Positions 38,728 through 48,457 are shown, counted from the stretch's first letter. The stretch is 64,000 nucleotides of DNA from Pontivivens insulae (GCF_900302495.1 NZ_OMKW01000001.1:682001-746000); one strand, 5' to 3'. Notes: generated by a model not told the origin, from the letters alone. Numbers and translations: made by a program.

Positions 38728-39788
38728 TTGCTCTCTTCCTGTGCGTGCGAACCCGTTGCGCCTCCAGCCAGCCGCTCCACGGCCCATCTGGCCGCGTCGG
38801 CCACCACCACATCATCATCACGGCACAACGTTGCAGCAACCTTTGACAGGGTCGCATCCTCCGAATTGCCGATTGCATAGAGGACGTTGCGCACAAAGCG
38901 CCCTCGACCGATGCGCTTGATGGGTGAGCCTGCAAAGATTTCTCGGAACGTCCCATCGTCGAGTTGCGCCAACTCGGCAAGCTTCGGGGCCTTCAGCTCC
39001 ACCCGTGCCCAATAGCCAGCATCCCGGGCCTCTTGCGCGAACTTGTTCCAGGGACAGACGGCAAGGCAGTCATCGCACCCATAGATCCGGTTGCCCATCT
39101 TCTCCCGCAAGTCGAGCGGAACCGGCCCTTTATGCTCGATCGTCAGATAGGAGATGCAGCGCCGCGCATCGAGTTGAAACGGGGCCGGGAAGGCATTGGT
39201 CGGACAGGCGTCCAGACAGGCGGTGCACGATCCACACCGCTCAACCCCCGGCGCATCCGGGTCAAGATTGAGGGTCGTAAAGATTGCACCCAGAAAGAAC
39301 CAGTTGCCCAACTCGCGGCTCAACAGATTTGTGTGCTTGCCCTGCCAGCCCAATCCCGCCGCCGCCCCCAGCGGCTTTTCCATGACCGGTGCGGTATCCA
39401 CGAAAACTTTGATCTCACCACCGGCCTGGTCGATCATCCAGCGGCCCAGCCGTTTGAGCCGCTTCTTGACCAGATCATGGTAATCCTTGTTGCGGGCATA
39501 GACGCTGATCGCCCCGCGATCGCGCGCATCCAGCAGGGTTAGCGGATCGACATCGGGTGTATAAGGCTCTGCCAGCATGATGACAGATCGCGCGTCCGGC
39601 CAAAGTGCCGTCGGATCGCCCCGCCAGTGCGCCCGATCCGCCATCCAATTCATCGTGCCGTGGTAATCCTTGTCGAGGAAGTCCTGTAACCGCCCCATCG
39701 CCTGCGGGATCGCATCGGGCGTGCACACGCCCATCGCCGCGAAGCCGAGCGCCTTGGCCTCTGCCTCAACCTCGGCCCGTCCGATCAA
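38724..39788 (-). CDS. queG: Epoxyqueuosine reductase
   Basis: Protein of 354 residues, normal length. It performs the last step of queuosine tRNA modification, reducing epoxyqueuosine with cobalamin and two [4Fe-4S] clusters. Both cluster motifs are visible: [16 protein letters not shown] and [19 protein letters not shown]-like C-terminal end ([14 protein letters not shown]) is present. It overlaps both neighbours by 4 nt, which indicates translational coupling. Confidence 0.95.
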   Translation of the reverse strand: MIGRAEVEAEAKALGFAAMGVCTPDAIPQAMGRLQDFLDKDYHGTMNWMADRAHWRGDPTALWPDARSVIMLAEPYTPDVDPLTLLDARDRGAISVYARNKDYHDLVKKRLKRLGRWMIDQAGGEIKVFVDTAPVMEKPLGAAAGLGWQGKHTNLLSRELGNWFFLGAIFTTLNLDPDAPGVERCGSCTACLDACPTNAFPAPFQLDARRCISYLTIEHKGPVPLDLREKMGNRIYGCDDCLAVCPWNKFAQEARDAGYWARVELKAPKLAELAQLDDGTFREIFAGSPIKRIGRGRFVRNVLYAIGNSEDATLSKVAATLCRDDDVVVADAARWAVERLAGGATGSHAQEESK

Positions 39789-40450
39789 AAATCGAGATCC
39801 GCGTAATGGGGCGGGGGCCGCATGCCCGGCAACGCGTCCGCCAGAATGCCCCGGAAGGCCGGGCGCGACTTGATACGTGCGTACCAGTCCTTCACATGTT
39901 CTGATCGGGTCCAGTCCACATCATCGATATAGTCGAGACAACTTAGATGGGCCGCCGCCGCGAAATCGGCCAACGTCATCTCATCGCCGGCCAGCCACTT
40001 TCGCTTGTCCAAAAGCCAGTCGAGATAGTCGAGGTGATATTTGATCGCATTCGTGCCCTCACGAATGCGACTGCCATCAGGATAGCCGGTCTTCTTGATC
40101 TTCTTGGTCACCCGTTCATAGAGCAGGTTTTCCGTCACCTCGCGGTGAAACTTGTCATCAAACCAGTGCACCAGCCTGCGCACCTCGGCCCGCGCCTCTG
40201 GCGTTCGGGGCATCAGTGCAATGTCGGGATAGACCTCGTCGAGATATTCGCAGATCGCCACACTGTCACTCAGCGTCAAACCGTCAATCTGCAGAACGGG
40301 CACCTGGGCTGCGGGATTGAGCAGCAGAAACTCCATCCGCTTTTCCCACGGCTTCTCCTCGATCAGTTCCACCTCGATCTTCTTTTCAGCCAGGACAAGC
40401 CGAACCTTGCGAGAGAAGGGGGAGAGGGGAAGATGATGCAGACGCCGCAT
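39785..40450 (-). CDS. Glutathione S-transferase family protein
   Basis: Protein of 221 residues. The N-terminal thioredoxin-like domain starts [21 protein letters not shown] and contains [25 protein letters not shown], where the cis-Pro and the ES/DS glutathione-binding pair of this family fall. An all-alpha C-terminal domain follows ([24 protein letters not shown]). The substrate is unknown. It is the first gene of the operon with queG. Confidence 0.9.
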   Translation of the reverse strand: MRRLHHLPLSPFSRKVRLVLAEKKIEVELIEEKPWEKRMEFLLLNPAAQVPVLQIDGLTLSDSVAICEYLDEVYPDIALMPRTPEARAEVRRLVHWFDDKFHREVTENLLYERVTKKIKKTGYPDGSRIREGTNAIKYHLDYLDWLLDKRKWLAGDEMTLADFAAAAHLSCLDYIDDVDWTRSEHVKDWYARIKSRPAFRGILADALPGMRPPPHYADLDF

Positions 40451-40509
40451 TCCGAAACACTTTCAAGACAAATCACTGATCTTGTGTATGGAAGCAGACG
40501 GGCCGCGCT

Positions 40510-41232
40510 TCAACCCTCGGTCAGGCAGTCAAGCCGCCCATCGCGAGCAATGATACGCATGCCGCCGTAAATTGCACGGCCGCGCTCTGCGATGAAATTG
40601 CTCTGCGGATTGGCAGAGCGTCCCCGCGGATTGGGCAGGATTGCTGCGATATAGGCTGCTTGCTGCGCGCTCAGATCACGTGCCCGCACCCCGAACCAAT
40701 GCTGTGCGGCCGCCTCGGCCCCGAAGACGCCCGTGCCGGTCTCGGCCACGTTCAGATAGACTTCGATGATCCTCGATTTCGGCCAAGTGAGTTCAATCAC
40801 TGCGGTAATTGCGGCCTCCAGCCCTTTGCGCAGCCAGCTTGCATCCTGCCACAGATACACGTTCTTTGCGACCTGCTGAGACAGCGTTGACGCCCCGCGC
40901 CGCCGCCCATCACCAAGCGCATCCCGGATCGCGTCGATGTCAAAGCCTGCATGATTGCAGAATTCGACATCCTCGGCGGCAATCACCGCTGCGGCCATTT
41001 CGCCGGTTTTGTCGAGTGGAAGCCATGTGCGCGCAATCCCGCCCAGCCGCTGCTGCTCTGCCCATTGCGTATGCGTGATTGGTGGGATGGCCCAGCGTCC
41101 GGCACCGACCAACAGGAAACCGGCTACGGTGCATAGAAATACGATCCGCACCCACCAGCGGAACAGCCATCGCAAAGGTCTGAATTTCTTCTTGGTCAAA
41201 ATATCCCCGCCGGAGGCACCTGCCCTCAGCAT
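40510..41232 (-). CDS. mtgA: Monofunctional peptidoglycan transglycosylase
   Basis: Protein of 240 residues if started at the ATG at 41232, which has a GAAGGCG site upstream; a TTG at 41262 would add 10 residues and I consider it less likely. An N-terminal signal anchor (WVRIVFLCTVAGFLLVG) is followed by a GT51 domain with the catalytic region AAEDVEFCNHAGFD, the GASTLSQQVAKNVYLW motif and NVAETGTGVFGAEAAAQHWF. It polymerises lipid II into glycan strands in the periplasm. It lies 39 bp downstream of gltB. Confidence 0.93.
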   Translation of the reverse strand: MLRAGASGGDILTKKKFRPLRWLFRWWVRIVFLCTVAGFLLVGAGRWAIPPITHTQWAEQQRLGGIARTWLPLDKTGEMAAAVIAAEDVEFCNHAGFDIDAIRDALGDGRRRGASTLSQQVAKNVYLWQDASWLRKGLEAAITAVIELTWPKSRIIEVYLNVAETGTGVFGAEAAAQHWFGVRARDLSAQQAAYIAAILPNPRGRSANPQSNFIAERGRAIYGGMRIIARDGRLDCLTEG

Positions 41233-41271
41233 AGAGCGCCTTCGGCGGGGTATTTCAACCAATCCGAAGCA

Positions 41272-44200
41272 TCACGCCTGAGCTGCGGCTTCGGTATCGC
41301 TGAGTGGAGCGGCCAGCCGCTCCAGCATTTCTTTCGGGCAGATCTGCCGGAACTTCGGCAGTTCAAGCGCCCAGTCGCGCAGCAATTGCTCTGCCTTGCG
41401 GGATCCGGTTTCGGCAAAATGCTGTTCGATCAAGCCGCGCAGTACACCTTCCCAATGAGCGCTGTCGACATCGACGCTGATGATGCTTTCGCCATTCATG
41501 CGCGCGTCGAAATCACCCGCCGCATCATAGACGAAGGCCATTCCGCCGGTCATGCCCGCGCCGAAATTGTCGCCAACCTTGCCAAGGATGACGGCAACAC
41601 CGCCGGTCATGTATTCACACCCGTTCGATCCACAGCCCTCAATCACCACTTTCGCGCCGGAGTTCCGCACGCAGAAACGCTCACCCGCGCGACCCGCGGC
41701 AAAGAGCGTGCCGTCGGTTGCGCCGTAGAGCACCGTGTTGCCGATGATGGTGTTCTCGGATGCATCCAGCGGCGAGCCCAGAACAGGTTTCACCACGATC
41801 TGGGCTCCGGACAGGCCCTTGCCGACATAGTCATTGGCGTCACCGGACACTTCCAGTTTCAGACCCGGTGCCGCGAAGGCCCCAAGGGATTGACCAGCAG
41901 AGCCTTCCAGCTTGACCGTCAGATGGCCTGTCTGCAGCTCATTACGCATGCCAAATCGGCGCACGATATGGGATGAAACGCGCGTGCCTACTGTGCGATC
42001 CGTATTCTGGATCGCATAGCTCAGCTGCATTTTCTCGCCATCCTTGAAGAAGGGCTGCGCGTCCCGCACGATTTTCGCGTCGAGCGTATCGGGCACGGCC
42101 TGACGCGGACGGTCCCGGTCATAGATGGCGGTGCGTTCATCATCCACCGCGATCAGCATCGGGTTGAGGTCCAGATCATCGAGATGGGCCGACCCACGGC
42201 TGACCTGCGTCAGCATATCCGCGCGTCCGATCACTTCATCCAGCGACCGTGCACCGATGCTGGCCAGCACTTCGCGTACCTCCTGCGCGTAGAAGGTGAT
42301 CAGGTTGACGACCTTGTCCGCATTGCCGGTGAACTTGTCGCGCAGCGCCTGATCCTGGGTACACACGCCAACCGGGCAGGTGTTGGACTGGCACTGGCGC
42401 ACCATGATGCAGCCCATCGCGATCAACGCGGCGGTGCCGATGCCGTATTCCTCGGCGCCCATCATGGCGGCGATCACAATGTCACGCCCCGTCCGCAGTC
42501 CGCCATCGGTGCGTAGCGTCACACGATCGCGCAGGTTGTTGAGCGACAGCACCTGATGTGCCTCGCTCAAGCCCATTTCCCACGGCAGACCAGCATGTTT
42601 GATCGAGGTCTGCGGAGAGGCCCCGGTTCCACCATTATGGCCGGAGATCAGGATCACGTCCGCCTTCGCCTTCGCCACACCGGCGGCAATCGTGCCAACG
42701 CCAGTTTGCGCGACCAGCTTCACACAGACCTTCGCATCCGGGTTGATCTGCTTGAGGTCGTAGATCAGCTGCGCCAGATCCTCGATCGAATAGATATCGT
42801 GGTGCGGCGGCGGGGAGATCAGCGTGACCCCCGGTGTCGAGTGGCGCAGCTTGGCGATCATCTCGGTCACCTTGAAGCCGGGCAACTGCCCGCCTTCGCC
42901 GGGCTTGGCACCCTGTGCGACCTTGATTTCAAGCTCCTGACAGTGGTTCAGGTACTCCGCCGTCACACCGAAGCGGCCCGAGGCGACCTGCTTGATCTTC
43001 GCGGACGGATTGTCACCGTTCGGCTCGGGGAAGAAGTGCTTGGGATCTTCACCGCCTTCCCCCGAATCCGACTTCGCGCCGATGCGGTTCATCGCGACGT
43101 TCAGCGTTTTGTGCGCTTCCGGGCTGAGCGCGCCCAGCGACATGCCCGGCGTGACAAAGCGCTTACGGATCGAGGTGATGCTTTCCACCTCCTCCACCGG
43201 GATGGAGGCACGGTCGGTCTTGAAGCCCAGCAGATCGCGCAGGTGGATCGGCGCACGCGCCGTCATTGCTGCGGAATATTCCTGCCAGATCTTGTAGGAA
43301 CCACGGTCGCACGCCGCCTGCATCATATGCATTAGCTGTGCTTCCCAGGCGTGGCTTTCACCCGACTTTCGTGACTTGTAGAACCCGCCGACCGGCAGAA
43401 CGTCCGTGCCGCTGGCATAGGCGCGGGCATGGACCCGGTTGGCGTTCTTCTGGATGCCGTTGATGCCGATGCCTGAAATTCGGCTCGGCATACCGGGGAA
43501 GAATTCCGCGCACATCGCGCGGCTCAGCCCGACAGCCTCAAAATTCAGACCACCGCGATAGGACGAAATGACGGAGATACCCATCTTCGACATGATCTTC
43601 AGAAGGCCCTGATTGATCGCCTCTGCAAACCGGTCCATCGCCACTGAAAGTGGCCCATCGAGCAGACCCCGCTCAATGCGGTCGGCCACGCTGTCCTGGG
43701 CAAGCCAGGCATTCACAGTGGTCGCACCTGATCCGACAAGCACGGCGAAGTAATGCGGGTCAACGCACTCTGCTGCCCGCACATTGATAGAGCAGAACGT
43801 GCGCAGGCCCTTGCCGGTCAGCCAGGAATGGACAGCCGAAGTCGCAAGGATCATCGGCATCGCGACCTTGTCCGCATCGACATGCTCATCGGTCAGGATG
43901 ATGTGGTTCGCTCCGGCGCGCACGGCCTGCTCTGCTTCGCTGCGCACACGGTCGAGATTGGCGCGCAGGGTATCGCCGCTGAAGGTACAGTCGATCTCGA
44001 CCGCGCCATCGCCGAAATACTCCCGCATCTTGGCAAAGCGCGCATTTGTCAGCACCGGGCTTTCCAGCGTCAGGATCTCGGTCTGTGCGCCCGTCTCGTC
44101 CAGCACGTTCTTCAGGTTGCCGAACCGTGTCTTAAGGCTCATGACCCGGTGTTCGCGCAAGCTGTCGATGGGCGGGTTGGTGACCTGAGAGAAGTTCTGC

Positions 44201-45792
44201 CGGAAGTAATGCGACAGCGGCCGGTACTTTTCGCTCAACACCGCTGCGGGCGTGTCATCGCCCATGGACGCAAGCGCCTCTTTGGCATCTTCCACCATCG
44301 GATGCAGCACGGTTTCCAACACTTCGATGTCGTATCCGGCGGCGATCTGACGCTTGCGCAGCGCCTCACCCGTCAGCACGGCACTCTCACCGGTGGTGTC
44401 GGTCAGGCTCGCCAGATCGGTGATCCGGCCCACCCACTCAGAGAAGGGCTGAGAGGCGGCAAGCTCGTCCTTAAGCTCTTCATCATGCAGCAGAACGCCC
44501 CGCTCCATATCGACGGCCAGCATCTGCCCGGGGCCCAGAGCGCCCTTTTCGACAACGTTCATCTCATCTGTCGGAACCATGCCGACTTCCGAGCCCGCAA
44601 TCACCAGCCCGTCACCGGTTACGACATAGCGCATCGGGCGCAGACCGTTGCGGTCGAGGCCCGCACAGACCCAGCGACCATCGGTCATGGCAAGTGCTGC
44701 CGGGCCGTCCCACGGCTCCATGACGGAATTGGAATAGGCATACATGTCGAGCCATTCCTGCGGCATCTTCGTCGCGGTCTTCGACCACGCCTCGGGCACC
44801 AGCATCGTTTTGGCCATCGGCGCATTGCGCCCTGCGCGCACCATCACCTCAAAGACCGAGTCGAGCGCGGCAGAGTCAGATGCACCATTCGCCACGATCG
44901 GTTTGATGTCTTCGGCAAGGTCCCCGAAATAGCTCGACGCCATGCGAATCTCGTGGCTCTTGAGCCAGTTCAGGTTGCCCTTCAACGTGTTGATCTCGCC
45001 ATTATGGGCCAGCATGCGGAAGGGCTGCGCCAGCCACCATTGCGGGAAGGTGTTGGTGGAATATCGCTGGTGATAGATCGCGAACGCGCTCTCGAAGCGC
45101 TCATCCATCAGGTCGGGATAGAACACAGCCACCTGCTCGGCCAGCATCATGCCCTTGTAGATGATCGAACGGCAGGACAGCGAACAGATGTAAAGCTGAG
45201 GCACCTGCGCGCTCGCCGCGGCCTTTTCGATCCGACGGCGGATGACATAGAGCTCACGCTCGAACTCTTCTTCATCCACACCCTTGGAGTTGGAGATCAG
45301 GATCTGCTCAATCTCCGGCCGGGTCGCATTCGCCTTTTCCCCAAGGCACGAGATTTCGACAGGCACGTGGCGCCAGCCATAGATGGTGTACCCCATGCGG
45401 AGCACTTCGGTCTCCACGATGGTGCGGCAGGTTTCCTGCGCGCCAAAGTCAGAGCGGGGCAGAAACACCTGCCCAACGGCAATCAGCTCGCCACGATGCT
45501 CATGCCCCGTGCGCGCGATCTGGTCCTTGAAGAACTCCACCGGGATCTGCACGTGAATGCCCGCACCATCGCCGGTCTTGCCATCTGCATCGACCGCACC
45601 GCGATGCCAGATCGCCTTCAGCGCATTGATGCCGTTCTCCACGACCTGGCGCGACCGCTTACCGTCGACGGAGACGACCAGACCGACACCACAGTTCGCG
45701 TGCTCTTCTTCAGGCAGATACATGCCCTTTTCGGCCAGATGCGCGGCCTTTGCTTCATATCCTGCCACCCAGGCTTCATCGAATTTGGTCAT
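41272..45792 (-). CDS. gltB: Glutamate synthase large subunit
   Basis: Protein of 1506 residues, normal length. It makes two glutamates from glutamine and 2-oxoglutarate together with GltD. The N-terminal amidotransferase follows a short propeptide, with the catalytic Cys expected to be in EEHANCGVGLV (~34). The central and FMN/[3Fe-4S] synthase domains include SPPPHHDIYSIEDLAQL, SGHNGGTGASPQTSIKHAG and the cluster region GCIMVRQCQSNTCPVGVCTQ. The C-terminal glutamate-synthase beta-helix domain has GSNGCEYMTGGVAVILG. It starts overlapping the upstream GFA gene by 4 nt, so translation is coupled. Confidence 0.98.
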   Translation of the reverse strand: MTKFDEAWVAGYEAKAAHLAEKGMYLPEEEHANCGVGLVVSVDGKRSRQVVENGINALKAIWHRGAVDADGKTGDGAGIHVQIPVEFFKDQIARTGHEHRGELIAVGQVFLPRSDFGAQETCRTIVETEVLRMGYTIYGWRHVPVEISCLGEKANATRPEIEQILISNSKGVDEEEFERELYVIRRRIEKAAASAQVPQLYICSLSCRSIIYKGMMLAEQVAVFYPDLMDERFESAFAIYHQRYSTNTFPQWWLAQPFRMLAHNGEINTLKGNLNWLKSHEIRMASSYFGDLAEDIKPIVANGASDSAALDSVFEVMVRAGRNAPMAKTMLVPEAWSKTATKMPQEWLDMYAYSNSVMEPWDGPAALAMTDGRWVCAGLDRNGLRPMRYVVTGDGLVIAGSEVGMVPTDEMNVVEKGALGPGQMLAVDMERGVLLHDEELKDELAASQPFSEWVGRITDLASLTDTTGESAVLTGEALRKRQIAAGYDIEVLETVLHPMVEDAKEALASMGDDTPAAVLSEKYRPLSHYFRQNFSQVTNPPIDSLREHRVMSLKTRFGNLKNVLDETGAQTEILTLESPVLTNARFAKMREYFGDGAVEIDCTFSGDTLRANLDRVRSEAEQAVRAGANHIILTDEHVDADKVAMPMILATSAVHSWLTGKGLRTFCSINVRAAECVDPHYFAVLVGSGATTVNAWLAQDSVADRIERGLLDGPLSVAMDRFAEAINQGLLKIMSKMGISVISSYRGGLNFEAVGLSRAMCAEFFPGMPSRISGIGINGIQKNANRVHARAYASGTDVLPVGGFYKSRKSGESHAWEAQLMHMMQAACDRGSYKIWQEYSAAMTARAPIHLRDLLGFKTDRASIPVEEVESITSIRKRFVTPGMSLGALSPEAHKTLNVAMNRIGAKSDSGEGGEDPKHFFPEPNGDNPSAKIKQVASGRFGVTAEYLNHCQELEIKVAQGAKPGEGGQLPGFKVTEMIAKLRHSTPGVTLISPPPHHDIYSIEDLAQLIYDLKQINPDAKVCVKLVAQTGVGTIAAGVAKAKADVILISGHNGGTGASPQTSIKHAGLPWEMGLSEAHQVLSLNNLRDRVTLRTDGGLRTGRDIVIAAMMGAEEYGIGTAALIAMGCIMVRQCQSNTCPVGVCTQDQALRDKFTGNADKVVNLITFYAQEVREVLASIGARSLDEVIGRADMLTQVSRGSAHLDDLDLNPMLIAVDDERTAIYDRDRPRQAVPDTLDAKIVRDAQPFFKDGEKMQLSYAIQNTDRTVGTRVSSHIVRRFGMRNELQTGHLTVKLEGSAGQSLGAFAAPGLKLEVSGDANDYVGKGLSGAQIVVKPVLGSPLDASENTIIGNTVLYGATDGTLFAAGRAGERFCVRNSGAKVVIEGCGSNGCEYMTGGVAVILGKVGDNFGAGMTGGMAFVYDAAGDFDARMNGESIISVDVDSAHWEGVLRGLIEQHFAETGSRKAEQLLRDWALELPKFRQICPKEMLERLAAPLSDTEAAAQA

Positions 45793-46241
45793 GGCGTATT
45801 TCCTTCGATATGGGGGTTCTTGGCCTCGTACTCGGCTTGCGTCGCACTGCGGTGGTCACCGCTCAGTTGCGCATAGGCCGGGGCCTTGTCCTTGTAGATT
45901 TCGGAGACGAGCGGAAACGCCGCCGCGTCGGGAAACAGTCCGGGGTGCAACTCATAGTCGCCTTCCCCATTGCGCATCCAAAGATGCGAACCGCAGGTCG
46001 GGCAGAAAGCCCGGTGTGCGAAATCGGTGGATGCAAAGCTGCGTACGTCGCCCTCGACCGTCACACTCTCTGGTGGCGCCTCGAATGTACCATATGTATG
46101 GCCGGACCAGCGCTGGCACATGCCACAATGGCACACGCCGATGGCGGCCAGATGGGTCCCGTCTACGGTGATGCGCACATCACCACATAGGCAGCGGCCC
46201 TCCAGCCGCCCGTCTTCGCGATAGGCTTCAATCCAGCTCAT
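45789..46241 (-). CDS. GFA/CENP-V family zinc protein (first copy, next to gltB)
   Basis: Protein of 150 residues with the fold of glutathione-dependent formaldehyde-activating enzyme. Zinc cysteines are visible in GRCLCGDVRITV, CHCGMCQRWSGH and FCPTCGSHLWMRN. Most members of this family have no proven activity, so true GFA activity is uncertain. It lies between the second GFA gene and gltB with 4-nt overlaps on both sides, hence it is surely co-expressed with gltB. Confidence 0.88.
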   Translation of the reverse strand: MSWIEAYREDGRLEGRCLCGDVRITVDGTHLAAIGVCHCGMCQRWSGHTYGTFEAPPESVTVEGDVRSFASTDFAHRAFCPTCGSHLWMRNGEGDYELHPGLFPDAAAFPLVSEIYKDKAPAYAQLSGDHRSATQAEYEAKNPHIEGNTP

Positions 46242-46663
46242 GACGATGCGCCCACCATGGCCAGCACATCCGCCTCAGTCATTTGCTTGCGCTCACCGGC
46301 AAAGGTGTAGTTGTCGGGCTTGTTGTCGACATAGACTTCCGTGTCGAATGCCAACCCGTCGAGAGAGTCGAGCGTACCTGCGCACACCACCACCATGCCC
46401 TGCATCGGACCGGGGGCGGTCAGCCGCCAGAACAGGCTCGACCCGCAATGCGAGCAAAAGCCGCGCTCGGCCCAATCCGAAGACTTAAAGGTCTTCAGCG
46501 TTTCGTCTGCATCGAACGTGATCCCACCGGGCATCACATTGACTCCCAACTCGATCCCGCCGGTGAAGCGGCGACATTTCTCACAATGACAGGCACCAAA
46601 GCTGGAAGGTGTCTCGGCAAGGGTGTAGCGGACGGATCCGCAAAGGCAGTGACCAGTGCTCAT
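46238..46663 (-). CDS. GFA/CENP-V family zinc protein (second copy)
   Basis: Protein of 141 residues. Zinc cysteines are in GHCLCGSVRYTL, CHCEKCRRFTGG and FCSHCGSSLFWR. It is only moderately similar to its neighbour, so if the pair arose by duplication it was not recent. It is the first gene of the GFA-GFA-gltB group, 152 bp after gltD, and the spacer upstream carries a dyad and phased repeats. Confidence 0.88.
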   Translation of the reverse strand: MSTGHCLCGSVRYTLAETPSSFGACHCEKCRRFTGGIELGVNVMPGGITFDADETLKTFKSSDWAERGFCSHCGSSLFWRLTAPGPMQGMVVVCAGTLDSLDGLAFDTEVYVDNKPDNYTFAGERKQMTEADVLAMVGASS

Positions 46664-46690
46664 CTGTTAATTTTCCCTTACCTATCAAGC

Positions 46691-46705
46691 GTCAGCAGGG
46701 CTGAC
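46691..46705. promoter_or_regulatory. 15-bp perfect dyad upstream of the GFA-gltB genes
   Basis: GTCAGC-AGG-GCTGAC is a perfect inverted repeat 27-42 bp upstream of the second GFA start. Its position fits an operator or a small leader hairpin. No known consensus was recognised. Confidence 0.35.
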
Positions 46706-46744
46706 TTGTGTGAAAAACGCCGCGCTTTCCCGCGTCTGCTTTTG

Positions 46745-46788
46745 CGGTGTACGGTTTGTGCACGGGTTGTGTACGCCTTGTGCACACC
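46745..46788. repeat. Phased 11-bp direct repeats in the gltD-GFA spacer
   Basis: Three head-to-tail 11-bp units TTGTGCACGGG, TTGTGTACGCC, TTGTGCACACC (46756-46788) are preceded by a fourth, poorer copy CGGTGTACGGT (46745-46755). The 11-bp period is about one helical turn, so a protein binding each unit would sit on one face of DNA. A regulatory array for gltB expression is possible. Confidence 0.45.
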
Positions 46789-46815
46789 GGATTTCGGCCG
46801 CTTTGATTGCGAATT

Positions 46816-48255
46816 TTACTCCGCCGCGATGGTCGCGGCGGCCGTGTTGAACCGCTCCAGAATAGCCTCAGCCGCCTCGCGCCCGTCGCGGATCGCCCAG
46901 ACGACCAGCGACGCGCCGCGCACGATGTCACCGACCGCATAGACGCCGTCCATATTGGTCGCATGGGTGCGGAAATCGGCCTTGATCGTGCCCCAACGGG
47001 TCACTTCCAGATCCGGCTCGCCCCACAGCGTCGGCAGATCCTCGGGTTCGAAACCGAGCGCCTTGATCACCATGTCCGCGTCTGTGACGTAGTCGCCACC
47101 CTCAATCGGCTCCGGTGCTTGTCGGCCCGTTGCATCCGGTGCGCCAAGGCGCATCTGCTGGACTTGCACACCGCTGACCGAGCCTTCGCCGTGGAAAGCT
47201 GTCGGCAGGGAAAGCCACACGAATTCAACGCCTTCCTCGATCGCGTTCTCAACCTCGCGGGCAGAACCGGGCATGTTCGCGCGGTCGCGACGGTAGAGGC
47301 ATTTGACGCTGTTGGCGCCTTGACGGATGGCCGTGCGCACACAGTCCATTGTTGTGTCGCCACCGCCGATAACAACGACGTCACGCCCTTCGGCATTCAG
47401 CTCGCCACTCTCAAACTCCGGCACGCTGTCGCCAAAATTCACCTTGTTGGAAGCGGTCAGATAGTCGATGGCCCGCACGATCCCGTCGAGGCCTGCACCA
47501 GGTCCACCCATATCGCGAGACTTGTAAACGCCCGTCGCGATCAGGACGGCATCGTGCTTCTCTCTGATTTCGTTGAAGGAAATGTCTTCGCCAACGTTAC
47601 AGTTCAGCTCAAATTCAACGCCGCCGTCTTCCAGCTGACGATTGCGCCGCTCGGTGACGTCTTTTTCCAGCTTAAAGCCCGGAATGCCGTAAACCATCAG
47701 GCCGCCCGCGCGGTCATAACGGTCATAGACGGTGACCTGCACGCCGGCGCGGCGCAGCATGTCCGCCGCGGCAAGCCCACCGGGCCCGGCGCCGATGATG
47801 CCCACGCTCTCTGCACGTTCCGAGGGAGGCTTGATCGCTTTTACCCAGCCGTTTTCCCAAGCCGTATCAGTGATATACTTCTCAACTGAACCAATGGTGA
47901 CGGTGCCATGACCCGACTGCTCAATGACGCAGTTGCCTTCACACAGGCGGTCTTGGGGGCAGATGCGGCCGCAGATTTCCGGGAACGTGTTTGTGGCCTG
48001 GCTGACCTCATACGCCTCCTGCAACCGGCCCTCGGCGGTCAGCTTCAACCAATCGGGGATGTTGTTGTGAAGTGGGCAGTGAGACTGACAGAACGGCACA
48101 CCGCATTGCGAGCATCGCGACGCCTGCTCTGCGGCCTTCGCCTCGGCAAATTCACGATAGATCTCCCCGAAATCCTCCGTCCGATCCGTCGCCGTACGCT
48201 TTTCAGGCATAAGACGCGGAACGTCGGTGAATTTGAGCATCGTTTCCTTTGCCAT
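46816..48255 (-). CDS. gltD: Glutamate synthase small subunit
   Basis: Protein of 479 residues, normal length. It passes electrons from NADPH to GltB. The N-terminal [4Fe-4S] cysteines are in CSQCGVPFCQSHCPLHNNIP and CPQDRLCEGNCV. The FAD site is GIIGAGPGGLAAADML and the NADPH site is VVVIGGGDTTMDCVRTA. The C-terminal GVYAVGDIVRGASLVVWAI is typical. It is transcribed first, ahead of the GFA pair and gltB, from the 299-bp divergent spacer with uppP. Confidence 0.97.
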   Translation of the reverse strand: MAKETMLKFTDVPRLMPEKRTATDRTEDFGEIYREFAEAKAAEQASRCSQCGVPFCQSHCPLHNNIPDWLKLTAEGRLQEAYEVSQATNTFPEICGRICPQDRLCEGNCVIEQSGHGTVTIGSVEKYITDTAWENGWVKAIKPPSERAESVGIIGAGPGGLAAADMLRRAGVQVTVYDRYDRAGGLMVYGIPGFKLEKDVTERRNRQLEDGGVEFELNCNVGEDISFNEIREKHDAVLIATGVYKSRDMGGPGAGLDGIVRAIDYLTASNKVNFGDSVPEFESGELNAEGRDVVVIGGGDTTMDCVRTAIRQGANSVKCLYRRDRANMPGSAREVENAIEEGVEFVWLSLPTAFHGEGSVSGVQVQQMRLGAPDATGRQAPEPIEGGDYVTDADMVIKALGFEPEDLPTLWGEPDLEVTRWGTIKADFRTHATNMDGVYAVGDIVRGASLVVWAIRDGREAAEAILERFNTAAATIAAE

Positions 48256-48377
48256 AACCTTTTCCTCGTATATCTGTACGAATCAGACAGCGCACGGCGG
48301 CAGCGATGTGGCGCTTCCGCGACGGGTGCACCGCCAACGCTTTTCATGTTTCCACGCCCGTCTATACGGTTGCCGCG

Positions 48378-48396
48378 GACTTATAAAGTCATAAGT
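48378..48396. promoter_or_regulatory. Nested inverted repeats upstream of gltD
   Basis: ACTTAT-AAAGTC-ATAAGT (48379-48396) is a perfect 6+6+6 dyad, and GACTT-ATA-AAGTC (48378-48390) is a second perfect dyad sharing its left arm. They are 123 bp upstream of gltD and 158 bp upstream of uppP. An operator for the glutamate synthase genes is a reasonable guess. I did not recognise a known site. Confidence 0.35.
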
Positions 48397-48445
48397 GCTG
48401 ACCTAATTTAGCGATGCGGCAGATTTTTTGGCGCTAGGGCTTAAA

Positions 48446-48457
48446 TTTTTGCAAAAA
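48446..48457. promoter_or_regulatory. 12-bp palindrome TTTTTGCAAAAA upstream of uppP
   Basis: A perfect palindrome TTTTTGCAAAAA lies in an AT-rich part of the gltD-uppP spacer, about 98 bp before uppP. It may be a regulator site or part of the uppP promoter; the assignment is weak. Confidence 0.25.

Noticed and set aside
43753-45876. A 707-codon open frame on the + strand opposite gltB
   Set aside because: gltB on the - strand is unambiguous over the whole span; the + frame is His/Arg-rich and matches nothing I know.
46745-46788. 11-bp repeats as CRISPR or plasmid iterons
   Set aside because: The units are too short for CRISPR, there are no spacers, and no replication initiator gene is near. 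A regulatory array is more plausible.
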